Shown: positions 1 through 10,400 of the stretch, piece by piece
How positions within the stretch are numbered: position 1 is the first letter of the stretch
Layout: every line of letters begins with the position of its first letter
NCBI RefSeq assembly: GCF_946482605.1
Contig: NZ_CAMLSE010000003.1
Location: 186,001 to 250,000 of the forward strand
DNA: 64,000 nucleotides
Origin: an uncultured Dyadobacter sp.
Lineage (GTDB): Bacteria; Bacteroidota; Bacteroidia; Cytophagales; Spirosomataceae
Reading direction: 5' to 3'
The notes under the pieces: generated by a model
Told to the model about the DNA's origin: nothing
The model's input: the letters and a program-made list of their open reading frames with translations, nothing else
Databases searched by the model: none
Position numbers and translations under genes: made by a program

Positions 1-149
1 TTCAGCAATTCCATCGCGAGTACATATACGATCAGCCCGAGGAACAAGCTGGCCCGCCGGGCACTTATTCCCCGCACGATCAACGCAAGACTCAATATCA
101 TGCCCTGCCCGAAAGCCAGGAGGTAAAAGATCGCTTTCCAGTTATCCAT
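1..149 (-). CDS. Membrane protein, N-terminal part (possibly AraC-type regulator with membrane-anchored N-terminus)
   Basis: The minus-strand reading frame opens with ATG at 149 and runs off the left edge of the window, so only about 49 codons are visible. The peptide starts MDNWKAIFYLLAFGQGM and consists of two hydrophobic stretches (about residues 6-20 and 31-48) separated by a short basic loop (RGISARRAS). Many Bacteroidota AraC-family regulators begin with a multi-helix membrane region of this look, which is the basis of the guess; the DNA-binding part is outside the window. A good TAnnTTTG-type promoter lies 32-61 bases upstream. Any other polytopic membrane protein would fit the visible part. 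Confidence 0.45.
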   Translation of the reverse strand, partial: MDNWKAIFYLLAFGQGMILSLALIVRGISARRASLFLGLIVYVLAMELL

Positions 150-180
150 GCGTCTGCCGACTAATCATTTGCTCTACCTG

Positions 181-210
181 CAAAGATACCGATTTGTTCA
201 AGTCTCCAAA
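181..210 (-). promoter_or_regulatory. Bacteroidota-type promoter for the leftmost membrane protein
   Basis: On the minus strand there is TTTG (207-210), an 18-base spacer, and a perfect TATCTTTG -7 element (181-188). This matches the TTTG/TAnnTTTG promoter pattern of the phylum. The start codon at 149 is about 32 bases below the -7 box. Confidence 0.5.
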
Positions 211-292
211 GGTTGCGCACCATGCCTGTGTCGCTGGTTTTCCGGATCAATTCTCCTACTTTTAGTTTTTCCACTCTTCCTAACCTTTAATC

Positions 293-1489
293 ATGAAACA
301 AATTACCCTTTTGTTAATTCTCCTTTTTGTGTTCCATGCCAGTCGTGCCCAGGACCAGGTGTTATGGAAAATGTCCACGGGCGGGGGTATACATGGCGAG
401 CCGGCACTGAGCGGCAATGCGGTGTACATCGGCAGTAATGACATGCATTTGTATGCGCTGGACAAAACCTCCGGCAAACCCATCTGGAAATTCCGGTCCG
501 GCGGTGCGATCAGGTCCGCTCCGGCGATTGCGGGTAACAAAGTCGTTTTTTCAAGCGCCGACGGGAATATTTATGCGGTGGGCAAAAGCAAAGGCGACCT
601 GCTCTGGACGTTCAAAACGAATGGCGAGCAGACCTACGATTTATGGGACTACTACCACTCTTCTCCCGTCGTCCACGAAAACACGATCTACGCGGGAAGC
701 GGGGACAGTTCGGTATACGCCATCGATGCCCATTCCGGCAAAATGATCTGGCGATTCAAAACAGGCGGCGTTGTGCATGCATCACCGGTGGTGAGAAACG
801 GCAAGGTTTTCATCGGGAGCTACGACGGATACTTCTATACGCTGGATGCCAAAAACGGAAGCATGGTATGGAAGTTCAAGACGCTCGGCGACCCGGCATT
901 CCCAAAAGGAGAGGTACAACGGGCGGCCTGGGTGGATGACGAAACCGTCATTTTCGGTAGCCGCGACTTTTACATTTACGCGTTGAATGCGCAAACCGGT
1001 GCCGTCAAATGGAATATGAAAGAAAAGGGAAGCTGGGTGATCGCCACTCCGGCCGTCCATAACGGGAATCTCTACGTGGGCACGTCGGATACCCATCAGT
1101 TTTACTCGATGGATGCCGGAACCGGAAAAATCAACTGGGTACTCCCCCTGAACATGCGCGTGTATGCGACCGCATTGATGGTGGGCAACACCCTTGTTTT
1201 CGGTTGCTTCAATGGTAAAGTCTATTTCGTGGAACCGGATAGCGGGAAGATCAAGGGCACTTTCCAAACTGCGCAGAGCAAGGAAAACCATGCACTGGTA
1301 TATGACTCCACAGATCATATCCGCAAAGACTTCGACATGTACGGGGACAACTACCTGCGTGCCGAAAGCCAGATCCTGTCACTCGGATCGATACTATCCG
1401 GTCCGGTAGCAGAAGGCAACACCCTTTATTTCGGCGACTCGAACGGCTATTTTTATGCTTTGAAGATGCCCGCTTTCCGAGCACGGTGA
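293..1489 (+). CDS. Secreted PQQ-like beta-propeller repeat protein
   Basis: 398 residues with an N-terminal signal peptide (about residues 1-19, ending SRA-QD), so the protein acts outside the cytoplasm. The rest is a run of roughly 40-residue repeats of the form (V/L)YIGSxDxxLYALDxxTGKxxWKF, for example at about residues 44-68, 84-110, 135-158 and 172-196. This is the signature of PQQ-binding-like (PF13360-type) beta-propellers, with seven or eight blades expected. No dehydrogenase catalytic part or extra domain is present, so a binding or scaffold role is as likely as an enzyme role. It is probably transcribed alone: the next gene starts 153 bases later and shares only the theme of secreted propeller proteins. 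A weak TACTTTTA box lies at 257-264. Confidence 0.8.
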   Translation: MKQITLLLILLFVFHASRAQDQVLWKMSTGGGIHGEPALSGNAVYIGSNDMHLYALDKTSGKPIWKFRSGGAIRSAPAIAGNKVVFSSADGNIYAVGKSKGDLLWTFKTNGEQTYDLWDYYHSSPVVHENTIYAGSGDSSVYAIDAHSGKMIWRFKTGGVVHASPVVRNGKVFIGSYDGYFYTLDAKNGSMVWKFKTLGDPAFPKGEVQRAAWVDDETVIFGSRDFYIYALNAQTGAVKWNMKEKGSWVIATPAVHNGNLYVGTSDTHQFYSMDAGTGKINWVLPLNMRVYATALMVGNTLVFGCFNGKVYFVEPDSGKIKGTFQTAQSKENHALVYDSTDHIRKDFDMYGDNYLRAESQILSLGSILSGPVAEGNTLYFGDSNGYFYALKMPAFRAR

Positions 1490-1642
1490 TCCTGTTGCCT
1501 GCCCTGCGACCGCCACGTCGCATTACACATAGCCAATACCGTTCAGTAAGTAGTCGGTCCGTAAACACATCAGATCTGCCATAAGAATCTATATTGAACC
1601 TATCGTCAAATCTGCGACCGCGCTTCTAAACATAACTCCTCC

Positions 1643-2677
1643 ATGCGAAAGTCACTTTTAATCCTCCTGCTCACTGTCGCCGACTTCGCCGTCGCCCAAT
1701 CGATCGTATTAGAGCACGATATGGCCCGGTTTAAGAAGCACCTTAACATTCCGCTTCCCGATAAGAGCTTTGGCGGGGTATCCGGGATCGAGTATGTTCA
1801 GCAAAGAAATAAATGGTACTTTCTGACTGACGGTAAAGAGCCCCAGCGGCAGACCTATCTGTTCGAAATGACCGGCTCCGGCGCCGATTCCCTTCCCCAA
1901 TGGAATGCAAACGACAATCTGCAACGACGTACTCTTGAAGGGGTCACGCAGGCAGAAGCTGTCCGGTTTGATGGAAAAAATTTCTGGATATGCACCGAGG
2001 AAGAAGTAAAACCGTCTGTCCAGCTCGACAGCATCTTTGAAAAAGGCTACATATCGCGGCTGTCGGAACAGAACTGGTCACCGGACGAACAGGGGGCGGT
2101 CCGGTATGCATCGTTATTCACCAATCGTGGATATGAAGCCGTCGCAGCGGTTGGCAAGGATACCATTTGCATGCTCAGCGAATGGCCCGTCCGCCAGGAC
2201 GGGAGATACGCCAGGTTAACGCTCCTGGCTTGCCCGAATGGAGCCTGCAACACCATCGGAGAGTACGCCTATGAACTCGATATCAATTCCTGCGCTGCTC
2301 AGGCCCAAAAGCTCGACGGATCGATCGGCAATGGGGTCTCGGAAATGTTGTACATCAACAACGGGCGGTTCCTGATCCTGGAACGTTGCTATGATGGGGA
2401 TAAAGGATCTGTGAAACTATATGAAACCCGCATTACACCTGAAACCACCGACATTAAGGATGCGAATTTCAAGTATCTGGCAAAGTCGGGGGCATTCCGC
2501 CCGCTGCCGAAACAAGAAGTCTTCAATTTCAACTCGATCGGAGGAATCACTGTCGACAACCTGGAAGCGATGACCTGGGGGCCGGGCAAACATACGCTTG
2601 TGGTGGTTTCCGATAATAATTATCGTGACAGCCAAAAAACGCAATGGATCGTATTGAAAGTCACCGGCGGTTTGTAA
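1643..2677 (+). CDS. Secreted phytase-like esterase-family protein
   Basis: 344 residues with a signal peptide (MRKSLLILLLTVADFAVAQ). The mature part starts with the pattern KSFGGVSGIEY ... NKWYFLTDG, includes EGVTQAEAVRFDG and a late FNFNSIGGITVDNLEAMTWG segment. This is the typical order of the 'esterase-like activity of phytase' family (PF13449), a predicted beta-propeller. Members are extracellular or periplasmic and generally uncharacterised; phosphoesterase activity is a family-level guess. It converges on the alpha-galactosidase gene, with a shared terminator between them. Confidence 0.75.
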   Translation: MRKSLLILLLTVADFAVAQSIVLEHDMARFKKHLNIPLPDKSFGGVSGIEYVQQRNKWYFLTDGKEPQRQTYLFEMTGSGADSLPQWNANDNLQRRTLEGVTQAEAVRFDGKNFWICTEEEVKPSVQLDSIFEKGYISRLSEQNWSPDEQGAVRYASLFTNRGYEAVAAVGKDTICMLSEWPVRQDGRYARLTLLACPNGACNTIGEYAYELDINSCAAQAQKLDGSIGNGVSEMLYINNGRFLILERCYDGDKGSVKLYETRITPETTDIKDANFKYLAKSGAFRPLPKQEVFNFNSIGGITVDNLEAMTWGPGKHTLVVVSDNNYRDSQKTQWIVLKVTGGL

Positions 2678-2708
2678 GCAGTTAGCAGGATATTATGAAT
2701 GGTCAACA

Positions 2709-2752
2709 AAAGAGGGCTTGAATGCCGGCTATTGGCGCGTCAAGCCCTCTTT
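2709..2752. terminator. Bidirectional terminator between convergent genes
   Basis: A perfect 13-bp inverted repeat (aaagagggcttga at 2709-2721; tcaagccctcttt at 2740-2752) with an 18-base loop lies between the stop of the phytase-like gene (2677) and the stop of the minus-strand glycosidase (2756). A-rich and T-rich flanks on both sides suit Rho-independent termination in both directions. Confidence 0.8.
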
Positions 2753-2755
2753 GTT

Positions 2756-5700
2756 TTAATACTTGCTAAATCTCGCACCCGAAATAATACCACCTGCGGA
2801 TTCCACTTCCACCACATACGTACCCGCACGCAATGGCCGGATACCCGGCACGGTTATCACTTCCGAGGGATTGGTGTAACTTCTGGACAGCATGCATTTG
2901 CCATTCATATCCACCAGCCGCACCATGACTTTCCCGTATAGGTTTTCACCGAGCTCGATGTTCAGTTCATCGGTTCCGGGATTAGGATAAATATTGATTT
3001 TTGATCTGCTGTCATCGGTCTTCCGGTAATCCACCTGCCTGATGCGCGAGTTTTCCGACTTCCCGTCAAAATCCACCTGTTTCAGGCGATAGTAGTTTAA
3101 CGCACCGTACACCGGGCTGAGATCGTGAAACGAATACGATTTTTCCTTCGCCGAATCGCCCGCGCCATTCACTTGCCCAATGGACTTGAATACCCGCCCG
3201 TCGGTGCTTCGCTCGATGACAAACTCCTTGTTACCGCTCTCATCGGCGGTTTTCCATTGCAGCAGAGTACCGGTGTTCGATTTTTCGGCCGTGAAACTGA
3301 TCAAAGTCACCGGCAGCGTCGTGTTGTCAAATTCCACAATAACCGCATCCGAAGTGGGAACGGTGATCGAAAATGTGCCCTGTGCATTCGCAGCGGCCTG
3401 CCGAAGGTTTTGGTTTCCACTGAACAATTCTTTGGTTGAATACACATCCGTCCCGCTCATACCGGTGCGCGCCAGGTCAATGGCAAAACTTTTGGCGGAT
3501 CCTCCGTAGTTAAAAATGGCCAGATAATACTTGTTACCAATGTTTTTGACAAAAACTTCACTGGCCTGGTTACCTGTATTTCCCTCCATGGGCGTGAATA
3601 CTTTGCCATCGGCGGCCAATGTCAGCAAATCCTCGTTTTGAAGAAGCGTTTGGGAAGCTGCAGTCCATGCGCCGGTCGTCGAAAAGTCATCCCCGGTAAT
3701 CAATGTCCCCGTTACGATGCCGGAGGCCAGTCTCGCACGGTTTTCACCGGCGGTTTCGGCACCGAACACGAGGTGATCACCGTCCAGATAATTGTAAATA
3801 TGCTGCTGCCACCAGCCGTAACTGGTGCTGTTCAATGTATAGGCGGTTTCGCTGATATCCTTGTAGGCATCGCATGCGATCCTGCGCATGTGTGCGTAGC
3901 GCCCGGTGGCGAGGCTCGGCGAAATGGCGGCGTACACAAGCATTTTTCCATCCAGCTGATCGGTCAGAAATTCCATTCCCTTGCGGTAGGCTTCCATGCC
4001 GGTGTGGATGATGTTGTCGTAGTAGCTGTCTGCTTCCAGGGCTGCGTGGCCAAGAAAATCGATTTTGATCATCTCAAACCCGCAGGCAATGAATTTCCCG
4101 ATCACCATTTGCAGTCTCGCCTTTGTCCCCGGGTGCGTGGGATCGAGCGCATAAGCGCCGTCGAGCTCCACCGGGTTACCGTTGGCTTTGGTCCAGGCAT
4201 CCTGGTAATTATGGCTGCTGCCCTCCATTTGCCTGGCAGACTTGCCCCAGTCTACAAATGGGGCCCAATAAATGCCCGGTTTAAAGCCCTTGCTTTTGCA
4301 GTAATTGGCAAACTCCGTCAGTTCCGCAAAGTTCCCATTGAGGCCACCGCCCGACATATTATCCCAATAAGAGTCCAGATCGATGTATAAAGTATTGTCG
4401 CTGTTCCGGAAATCGGGTACGCCGGTGGAGAAGAAATCGACGACCGATTTGGCCTTCGGCAGATCGATCGCCGACTGGATCGCGCCCCAGCTATTCCACC
4501 CAAACGGAGTTCCGGCCGTCCAGTTGAAAATATAACGCGGCTCAGCGATGGCGTTTGCTTTACCGTACTCGTCGAAATTGCTCCGCCAGTCGGCGCCGTA
4601 GCTCACCATGATCTTCGGCGACCGGCAGCTCGTTCGCCCAACCGATACCCAGCCATGTCCCCGCTTATCGCGGGTGACGCCTTCCTGCGTCCACCCCGCC
4701 ACGACCGAAAGGTAGGAAGTTGTCCCCCGGCCCTCACCTACTAGGTTCACCCCGGTTTTCCATACCGAATGCTCCACTGAACCGATCACCAGCCCTTTCC
4801 GGGTTGCATTATCATAAATAGCACCTGCTTCGGAGCTGAAGAAATTGGCATAACGGATTTCCTTGGCATCATAACGGATCCAGGCGTCGTTGTCGAACGG
4901 CACAAACAAAGCGCGCCGATCAGTATTGGAATGGATATCTACATCATTGGAAACGAGCGGCGTCATGCTGTAACAGTTGGAGCCATTGCCGGTGAGGACG
5001 AGCTCGGTAAAGAAATGATCCTTTCCCGGATAAGTATAAAATACCTGCTGCATGCCCAGCAAACCGCTTCCCGACATCGTTACGACATGTTTGGTGCCCG
5101 TGCCGAAACCGTCCGTAACCGGCGACGACGCATATGTGCGGCTCGTGTAGCCCTGCCTGCTGTTGTATACCTGGTCGGAATTGGCCCTGGCGGAAGCTTC
5201 GCCGATGACCTTGCTGTTGTTGAAATAAACCGTGTAATGGCCGTTGTTCAGATCATACTCAATGCGGCTGTTCGTGCCAAAACTGATCGTTTGAACATTC
5301 GGGGCGTTGGCGGATGAAAAAGCGATCTTATCGATGTTGGGCCCATAGCCATTGGGATTGTCTAGCCGGATACTATTGCTGCCCGCATTCAGCACAATGC
5401 TGGCCGTAGTGGTCGCAACGGTAGACCAGCCGCCGGAGGCCGGGCAGGAGACAGCGATGTAGCTGCCTCCATTCGGCGTCACATTGATCGTCCGCGGATC
5501 GCCGGTGCTGTACGAGATCGTGAGATTGTAGGTCCCCGCGGCCGCTACCGTCACCGGTATCACCACAGCGCCATTACCCAGGTTGCCGACCTGGCTCCCG
5601 CCCGAACAGCCGCCGCAGCCCTGTATATCCGCCCCGTTGGAAAGCACGCCGCTTTCCGCCTCGAAACTCTGCGCCCAGGCCGTGCATTGACCCGCCATGA

Positions 5701-5767
5701 GCCAGGCAAGGCATAATAAAGTCCATATGCGGCACGCGTGTTGCCGCCCTGATACGATCTTGTTCAT
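2756..5767 (-). CDS. Alpha-galactosidase-like glycoside hydrolase with CBM and T9SS sorting domain
   Basis: 1003 residues. Visible parts in order: signal peptide (1-32, ending AWAQ); a CBM6/35-like beta-sandwich opening FEAESGVLSNGADIQG (about 34-152); a beta-sandwich region; a GH27/GH36-type TIM barrel with PFGWNSWGAI (about 421-430), GIYWAPFVDWG (498-508) and the nucleophile motif MIKIDFLGH, putting the catalytic Asp at about D570; and a C-terminal T9SS type A tail (NIYPNPGTDELNIE onward, last ~80 residues). It is therefore expected to be secreted by the type IX system and held at the cell surface. It sits 44 bases downstream of susD in locus 1, last gene of the fecR-susC-susD run. Galactose-containing plant glycans are the likely substrate; exact linkage cannot be read from sequence. 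Confidence 0.8.
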   Translation of the reverse strand: MNKIVSGRQHACRIWTLLCLAWLMAGQCTAWAQSFEAESGVLSNGADIQGCGGCSGGSQVGNLGNGAVVIPVTVAAAGTYNLTISYSTGDPRTINVTPNGGSYIAVSCPASGGWSTVATTTASIVLNAGSNSIRLDNPNGYGPNIDKIAFSSANAPNVQTISFGTNSRIEYDLNNGHYTVYFNNSKVIGEASARANSDQVYNSRQGYTSRTYASSPVTDGFGTGTKHVVTMSGSGLLGMQQVFYTYPGKDHFFTELVLTGNGSNCYSMTPLVSNDVDIHSNTDRRALFVPFDNDAWIRYDAKEIRYANFFSSEAGAIYDNATRKGLVIGSVEHSVWKTGVNLVGEGRGTTSYLSVVAGWTQEGVTRDKRGHGWVSVGRTSCRSPKIMVSYGADWRSNFDEYGKANAIAEPRYIFNWTAGTPFGWNSWGAIQSAIDLPKAKSVVDFFSTGVPDFRNSDNTLYIDLDSYWDNMSGGGLNGNFAELTEFANYCKSKGFKPGIYWAPFVDWGKSARQMEGSSHNYQDAWTKANGNPVELDGAYALDPTHPGTKARLQMVIGKFIACGFEMIKIDFLGHAALEADSYYDNIIHTGMEAYRKGMEFLTDQLDGKMLVYAAISPSLATGRYAHMRRIACDAYKDISETAYTLNSTSYGWWQQHIYNYLDGDHLVFGAETAGENRARLASGIVTGTLITGDDFSTTGAWTAASQTLLQNEDLLTLAADGKVFTPMEGNTGNQASEVFVKNIGNKYYLAIFNYGGSAKSFAIDLARTGMSGTDVYSTKELFSGNQNLRQAAANAQGTFSITVPTSDAVIVEFDNTTLPVTLISFTAEKSNTGTLLQWKTADESGNKEFVIERSTDGRVFKSIGQVNGAGDSAKEKSYSFHDLSPVYGALNYYRLKQVDFDGKSENSRIRQVDYRKTDDSRSKINIYPNPGTDELNIELGENLYGKVMVRLVDMNGKCMLSRSYTNPSEVITVPGIRPLRAGTYVVEVESAGGIISGARFSKY

Positions 5768-5811
5768 AAGAAAGTGATTACAGGTTAATTTTTGATTTTG
5801 AAATACAAGGA

Positions 5812-7470
5812 TTAATAACCCTTGTTTTGCTGCAATGCGCCACCCGACGCCTGGATCTCGCTTTGCGGAATGGGCTGCCAGTAATTTTTTTCCTGGAATT
5901 TGCGGCCGTCCAATGCGATGATCCTGACATACTCGATGGATCCATCCGGCTTCTTTTCCGGCCTCACACCATATGCAGGCACATTTTCGGTGACATTGGC
6001 GATTTTCCAGCGGCGGACGTCGAAGAAACGGTGCTCTTCGAAGGCCAACTCTACCCGGCGTTCGTTCCGAATGCGGTCCCGCATGGTAGCCTGGGTCAGG
6101 CCCTTCGGTAAATCCGGCATCCCGGCACGCTTGCGCAGCGCATTCACGGCCTCGTAAACCGATGCATCGGGACCGGCGGCTTCGTTACGCGCTTCGGCGT
6201 AGTTCAGCAGGATTTCGCCATAGCGAATGTATTTCCAGGGCTGGGTAGCAGTCTGGTTGGCATTGCGGATCGGGTTTTGGTCATTGATAAATTTGTATAC
6301 ATAATAACCGGTCTTGGTCGTATTCCAGTTTTCGTTGCCATCCTTGCTATCCTGGCCACCCGGTACAAATGTTTCCACTTTCCGTTCGCGATACGGCGAG
6401 CCATTGTATAAAACGCTCATTGTCAGGCGCGGATCGCGGTTTTTGTAGGGATCCCGGGGATTATAACCCGATGCAGGGTCGGTAATTTTGGTACCATCCA
6501 TCATTTCATAATCGTCCACGAGGTTTTGCATGGGCGTATTGCCCGCCCAGCCGCCGTAGCCATTCGGCCCGTTCACCAGTTCGAGGTTGGTGTGCTCGTT
6601 GGTGGGAGAATAAAGACGGATAAAAATGTCCTCCTGGGTATTGTTGGTGATAAAAAGCTTGCGGTAGTCGCTGTAAAGCGAGAATGCCTTTTTATCCATT
6701 ACCACCTTGGCCGCATCGGCCGCCTTCTGCCATTTGGCGGGATCATTCTGATCGTTGCTGTACAACGGACTGGCCGCGTAAAGCAACAATCTTGCCTTCA
6801 ATGCCAATGCGGCATATTCCGAACCACGACCAGGCACGACAGTCGTCCCGGCCAGGCCGGCAGCTGCCGCATCCAGCTCGGTAATGGCATAAGCCAGGCT
6901 CTCGTCTATCGATTTCCGCTGGTACAGTTCCGTATAGTCGCGGTCTTCGAGCGTATAAACCTTGTCGCCCATCACGGGTATTCCACCGAAGTTGCGGATC
7001 AGGTCGTGGTAGCGGTAAGCGCGGATAAACCGGAGTTCGGCTTTGAGTTTGCGCCTGCCCGACTCGCTCATCGGCACCTTGTCGAGGTTGGCCAGGCCAT
7101 AATTGCATTCGCGGATGCTGCGGTAGCTCCTCGTCCAGGTGTTGGAGATCCAGCCGGTGCGGTCCGGCGCGGCATTACCTTGTTGAACAAAATAAGTGTC
7201 ATTATCGAAATTACAGATCGACTCGTCGGTTACCGAACTCATCCATGCATCTTCAAATCCCCTCCCGAAACCCGGCTTATCGCTCTCGGTCGAGAGCTGC
7301 ACACCTACATAACGGCCTACTACATACGCATCGGCTAGCGCGGAGTCGGCCCAGATGGCCTGGTCGGAAATAATGTCTGTTGGCTTGGTATCCAGGAACT
7401 CATTGTCGCAGCTGGCGAGCACGGCCGAAAGTCCTGTGAGAAAAAGTATAGTTAGTTTATGAAATCTCAT
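5812..7470 (-). CDS. SusD/RagB-type surface glycan-binding lipoprotein (locus 1)
   Basis: 552 residues. The signal peptide ends in a lipobox (SAVLASC), so the protein is lipidated and expected at the cell surface, where SusD proteins form the lid over their SusC channel. SusD/RagB hallmarks are present: ELRFIRAYRYHDLIRNFGGIPV near residues 145-165, the RYGEILLNYAEARNE segment, and RRVELAFEEHRFFDVRRWK followed by a YWQPIP-Q motif near the C-terminus. It lies 12 bases downstream of its susC partner and 44 bases before the glycosidase, in one transcription unit. Confidence 0.95.
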   Translation of the reverse strand: MRFHKLTILFLTGLSAVLASCDNEFLDTKPTDIISDQAIWADSALADAYVVGRYVGVQLSTESDKPGFGRGFEDAWMSSVTDESICNFDNDTYFVQQGNAAPDRTGWISNTWTRSYRSIRECNYGLANLDKVPMSESGRRKLKAELRFIRAYRYHDLIRNFGGIPVMGDKVYTLEDRDYTELYQRKSIDESLAYAITELDAAAAGLAGTTVVPGRGSEYAALALKARLLLYAASPLYSNDQNDPAKWQKAADAAKVVMDKKAFSLYSDYRKLFITNNTQEDIFIRLYSPTNEHTNLELVNGPNGYGGWAGNTPMQNLVDDYEMMDGTKITDPASGYNPRDPYKNRDPRLTMSVLYNGSPYRERKVETFVPGGQDSKDGNENWNTTKTGYYVYKFINDQNPIRNANQTATQPWKYIRYGEILLNYAEARNEAAGPDASVYEAVNALRKRAGMPDLPKGLTQATMRDRIRNERRVELAFEEHRFFDVRRWKIANVTENVPAYGVRPEKKPDGSIEYVRIIALDGRKFQEKNYWQPIPQSEIQASGGALQQNKGY

Positions 7471-7482
7471 GTTGTTTTCAGT

Positions 7483-10400
7483 TTAAAATGTCACGTTCAG
7501 GCCCAGGTTGTAGATTTTCTGCTGCGGATAGAAGAATGCATTGCCATTGTCCCCCTCCGGATCGAAGTCCTTCACTTTGGTAAACGTCATCAGGTTGAAC
7601 CCGTTGGTATAGATCCGCAGGCCGCCCAACCCGATCCTTGAAACCAGGCGCGCCGGCACATTATAGGCCAGCTCTACGTTTTTCAGGCGCAGGAATGCCG
7701 TATTTTGAAACCAGAATGTGTTTTTGTAGCTGCCGTTCACACCGGTACCGGTGCGGGAGTCGATCCTGGGCGAAGAGCCGTTCAGGTTGGTCGGGCTCCA
7801 CGCATCTTCCGCTCTCGACTGCATGACGCTGCTGAATTCCCCGGCTTCCACCACCACATATTGCGCTACCCGCGCCTGCCCCTGAAACAGGATATTCAGG
7901 CTGAGATTTTTCCAGCCTCCGCCCAGGTTCACCCCATAGGTAACCTGCGGCACATTGCTGAACTCCGACCGGATCCGGTCCCCTGCGTCGATCTTTCCAT
8001 CTCCATTATAATCCTCGTACCGGAGATCGCCCGGCTGTGCACCCGACACGTGCGGGTAGCCATCCACCTCCTGCTGTGATTTGAAAACACCGATCGCCCG
8101 GTACATGAGATCGGCATTGGGATTGCCCAGGTCCGAGCCGAGCGGCATTCCGGTCGCCCGCTGATAGTCCAGCGTGTTCAGTGCCTCATCGACGAACACG
8201 ACCTTGCTTTTGGCAAATGCAAAATTACCGCCGAGGGAATAGGTGAAGCCATTGTGGTTGCCGGCATACTGGATCTGCGTTTCGACGCCCCGATTATGCA
8301 CTTCCGCGATATTCTCCTTCGGAATCTGCGAGCTGCTGATACCCGTTACGGCGGGAATGCTTACGTTGCGACTGGCGAGGATATTCGTCCTGTTTTCAAA
8401 AAATAAGTCCAGATCGAAAGTGAGTTTTTTGAAAAAGGTCGAGTTGATACCTGCATTGTATTTTTTAGCCACCTCCCAGGTAATGCCCGGGTTAGCCAGC
8501 AGGGAATACTGGATCAGGGGCACGTTGCTCGCATTGTTGCCCGTCGAGAAAGCGCCGTTCCTGACTTGGAAGTTATCACGGAACTGGTTGGGATTGACCC
8601 GGTCGTTACCCAGCTCGCCATAAGACGCCCTCACTTTGAGGTCATTGATCACATTACCGGTCTGGAACCATGGCTCCTGGGATACCCGCCATCCGAGTGA
8701 CACGCCCGGGAAGAAGCCGTAGCGCTTGCCCGGGGGGAATACCGACGACCCGTCGTAACGCAACTGAATCTCGGCCAGGTATTTGCCCATGTAATTGTAG
8801 TTCAACCGCCCGAAAACGTTCCGCCGTGAGGTCCTGTAACTGCTGCCGCTATTACCATAGTCCACCGGCTGGGCACCGCCCTGGCTGAGGTCGGGTAGCT
8901 GGGTAGTGATAAAATTGTTTCGCGATGCGCTGAAAAACTCCTGCGTTTCCCGGCTCTGTTCATAGGCAATGAAAGAAGAGAATGCGTGGTCCCCGAAATT
9001 CTTCACGTAGTTCAGCTTGACATTACCCGTCAGCAACGCCCGGTTGGTCTGGCTTTCATACATTTGAGCGGCCGCCGGACCACCGAGCACAGAACTGTAT
9101 TGCTGGGATGTTTTATTATACTGATAAACGATCCAGTTGGTTTTCATTTCTTTGGTGAATGCAAAACTCTGGTCCGCCGAGAAGAACCCGTCCACCGACA
9201 GGCCGTCGACCGGCAACTGATAGCTGGCTCTCAGGATACCGTTGGACACGGTCGTCGGGCTGTTGTTTGTACCGGCGAGGGTCGCCATGGCAATGGGGTT
9301 TTTGCCCTGTTCCACGCCCGCACCCAGGCGTCCGTCGGGATAGCGTGCCGGGAGGGTCGGATAGGTTCTGTATAAAAATTCAAAGACATTGCTGGCACCG
9401 AATCCTGCGATGTAACTGCGGTTTTCCCTACGCGTGGCCAGCTGCACGCCAAAGCTCAGTCTGTCATTGACAGTCACATTCACATTGGAGCGGATGCTGT
9501 ATTGGCGGTATTTATTGACCCCGTCGCGGTATAATCCATCCTGGTAAAGCGTTCCGGCTGATACGAAATAATTGATCTTGTCCGTCCCGCCGGACACCGA
9601 CAGGTTATGCTGGTTCTGCGGCGCTACCGGTTTCATCAACTCCTTCACCCAGTTGGTGTTGGGATAGTTGACCGGATCTGAACCGTTCCGGAATTTCTCG
9701 ATTTCCTCGTTGCTGTACCGCTGGTTCATTCCGCCACCGGGATTACGGTAATAATCGATCGTATTGAGAATGCCCGCGTATGTAGGCGCGTCCACAAACT
9801 GCGGCAGCCTGGTGGGCTGAACAAATCCCTGGTTGAAAGAATAGTCGAACTTTGCCTTTCCCGAAAGCCCCTTTCTGGTCGTGACCAGGATAACCCCATT
9901 TGCTGCCTGTGCCCCGTAAATGGCTGCTGAGGCATCTTTGAGCACGGATATGCTTTCGATATCGTTCGGATTGAGGCGGTCGAGGCCGCCGATGGCGTTG
10001 GCGATGCCGTCGATCACGATCAGCGGGCTGCTGTTGCCGGTGGTGGCCCGTCCGCGGATGAGAATATTCGACCCATCCGAACCCGGTTCTCCTGACCGGT
10101 TGTTGGCAATCAGACCCGGCAAACGGCCGGCAAACGAGTTGGACACGTTGGGTTGCGGGCTCCGCGCGATTTCCGATCCCTGGACCGTGGCGACCGAACC
10201 CGTCACATTTTTCTTGGATTGGGTACCATATCCTACCACCACGACCTCGTCCAGCGATTTCGAATCCACGAGCAGCGAAACACTCAGGACCGTCTGATTC
10301 CCCACCGCTACTTCCTGCGAGAGGTATCCGACAAACGAAAATATCAGCACAGCTGCGCCGGAAGGCGCATTCTGTTCGGGTATATCCAATGTAAAACTCC

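Noticed and set aside
782..1318. Long minus-strand frame (178 codons) opposite the PQQ-like gene
   Set aside because: It is the antisense shadow of a clear repeat protein; no family features, and several similar long shadows occur opposite other genes (for example 3638-4390, 20276-21256, 32400-33425, 39891-41285).
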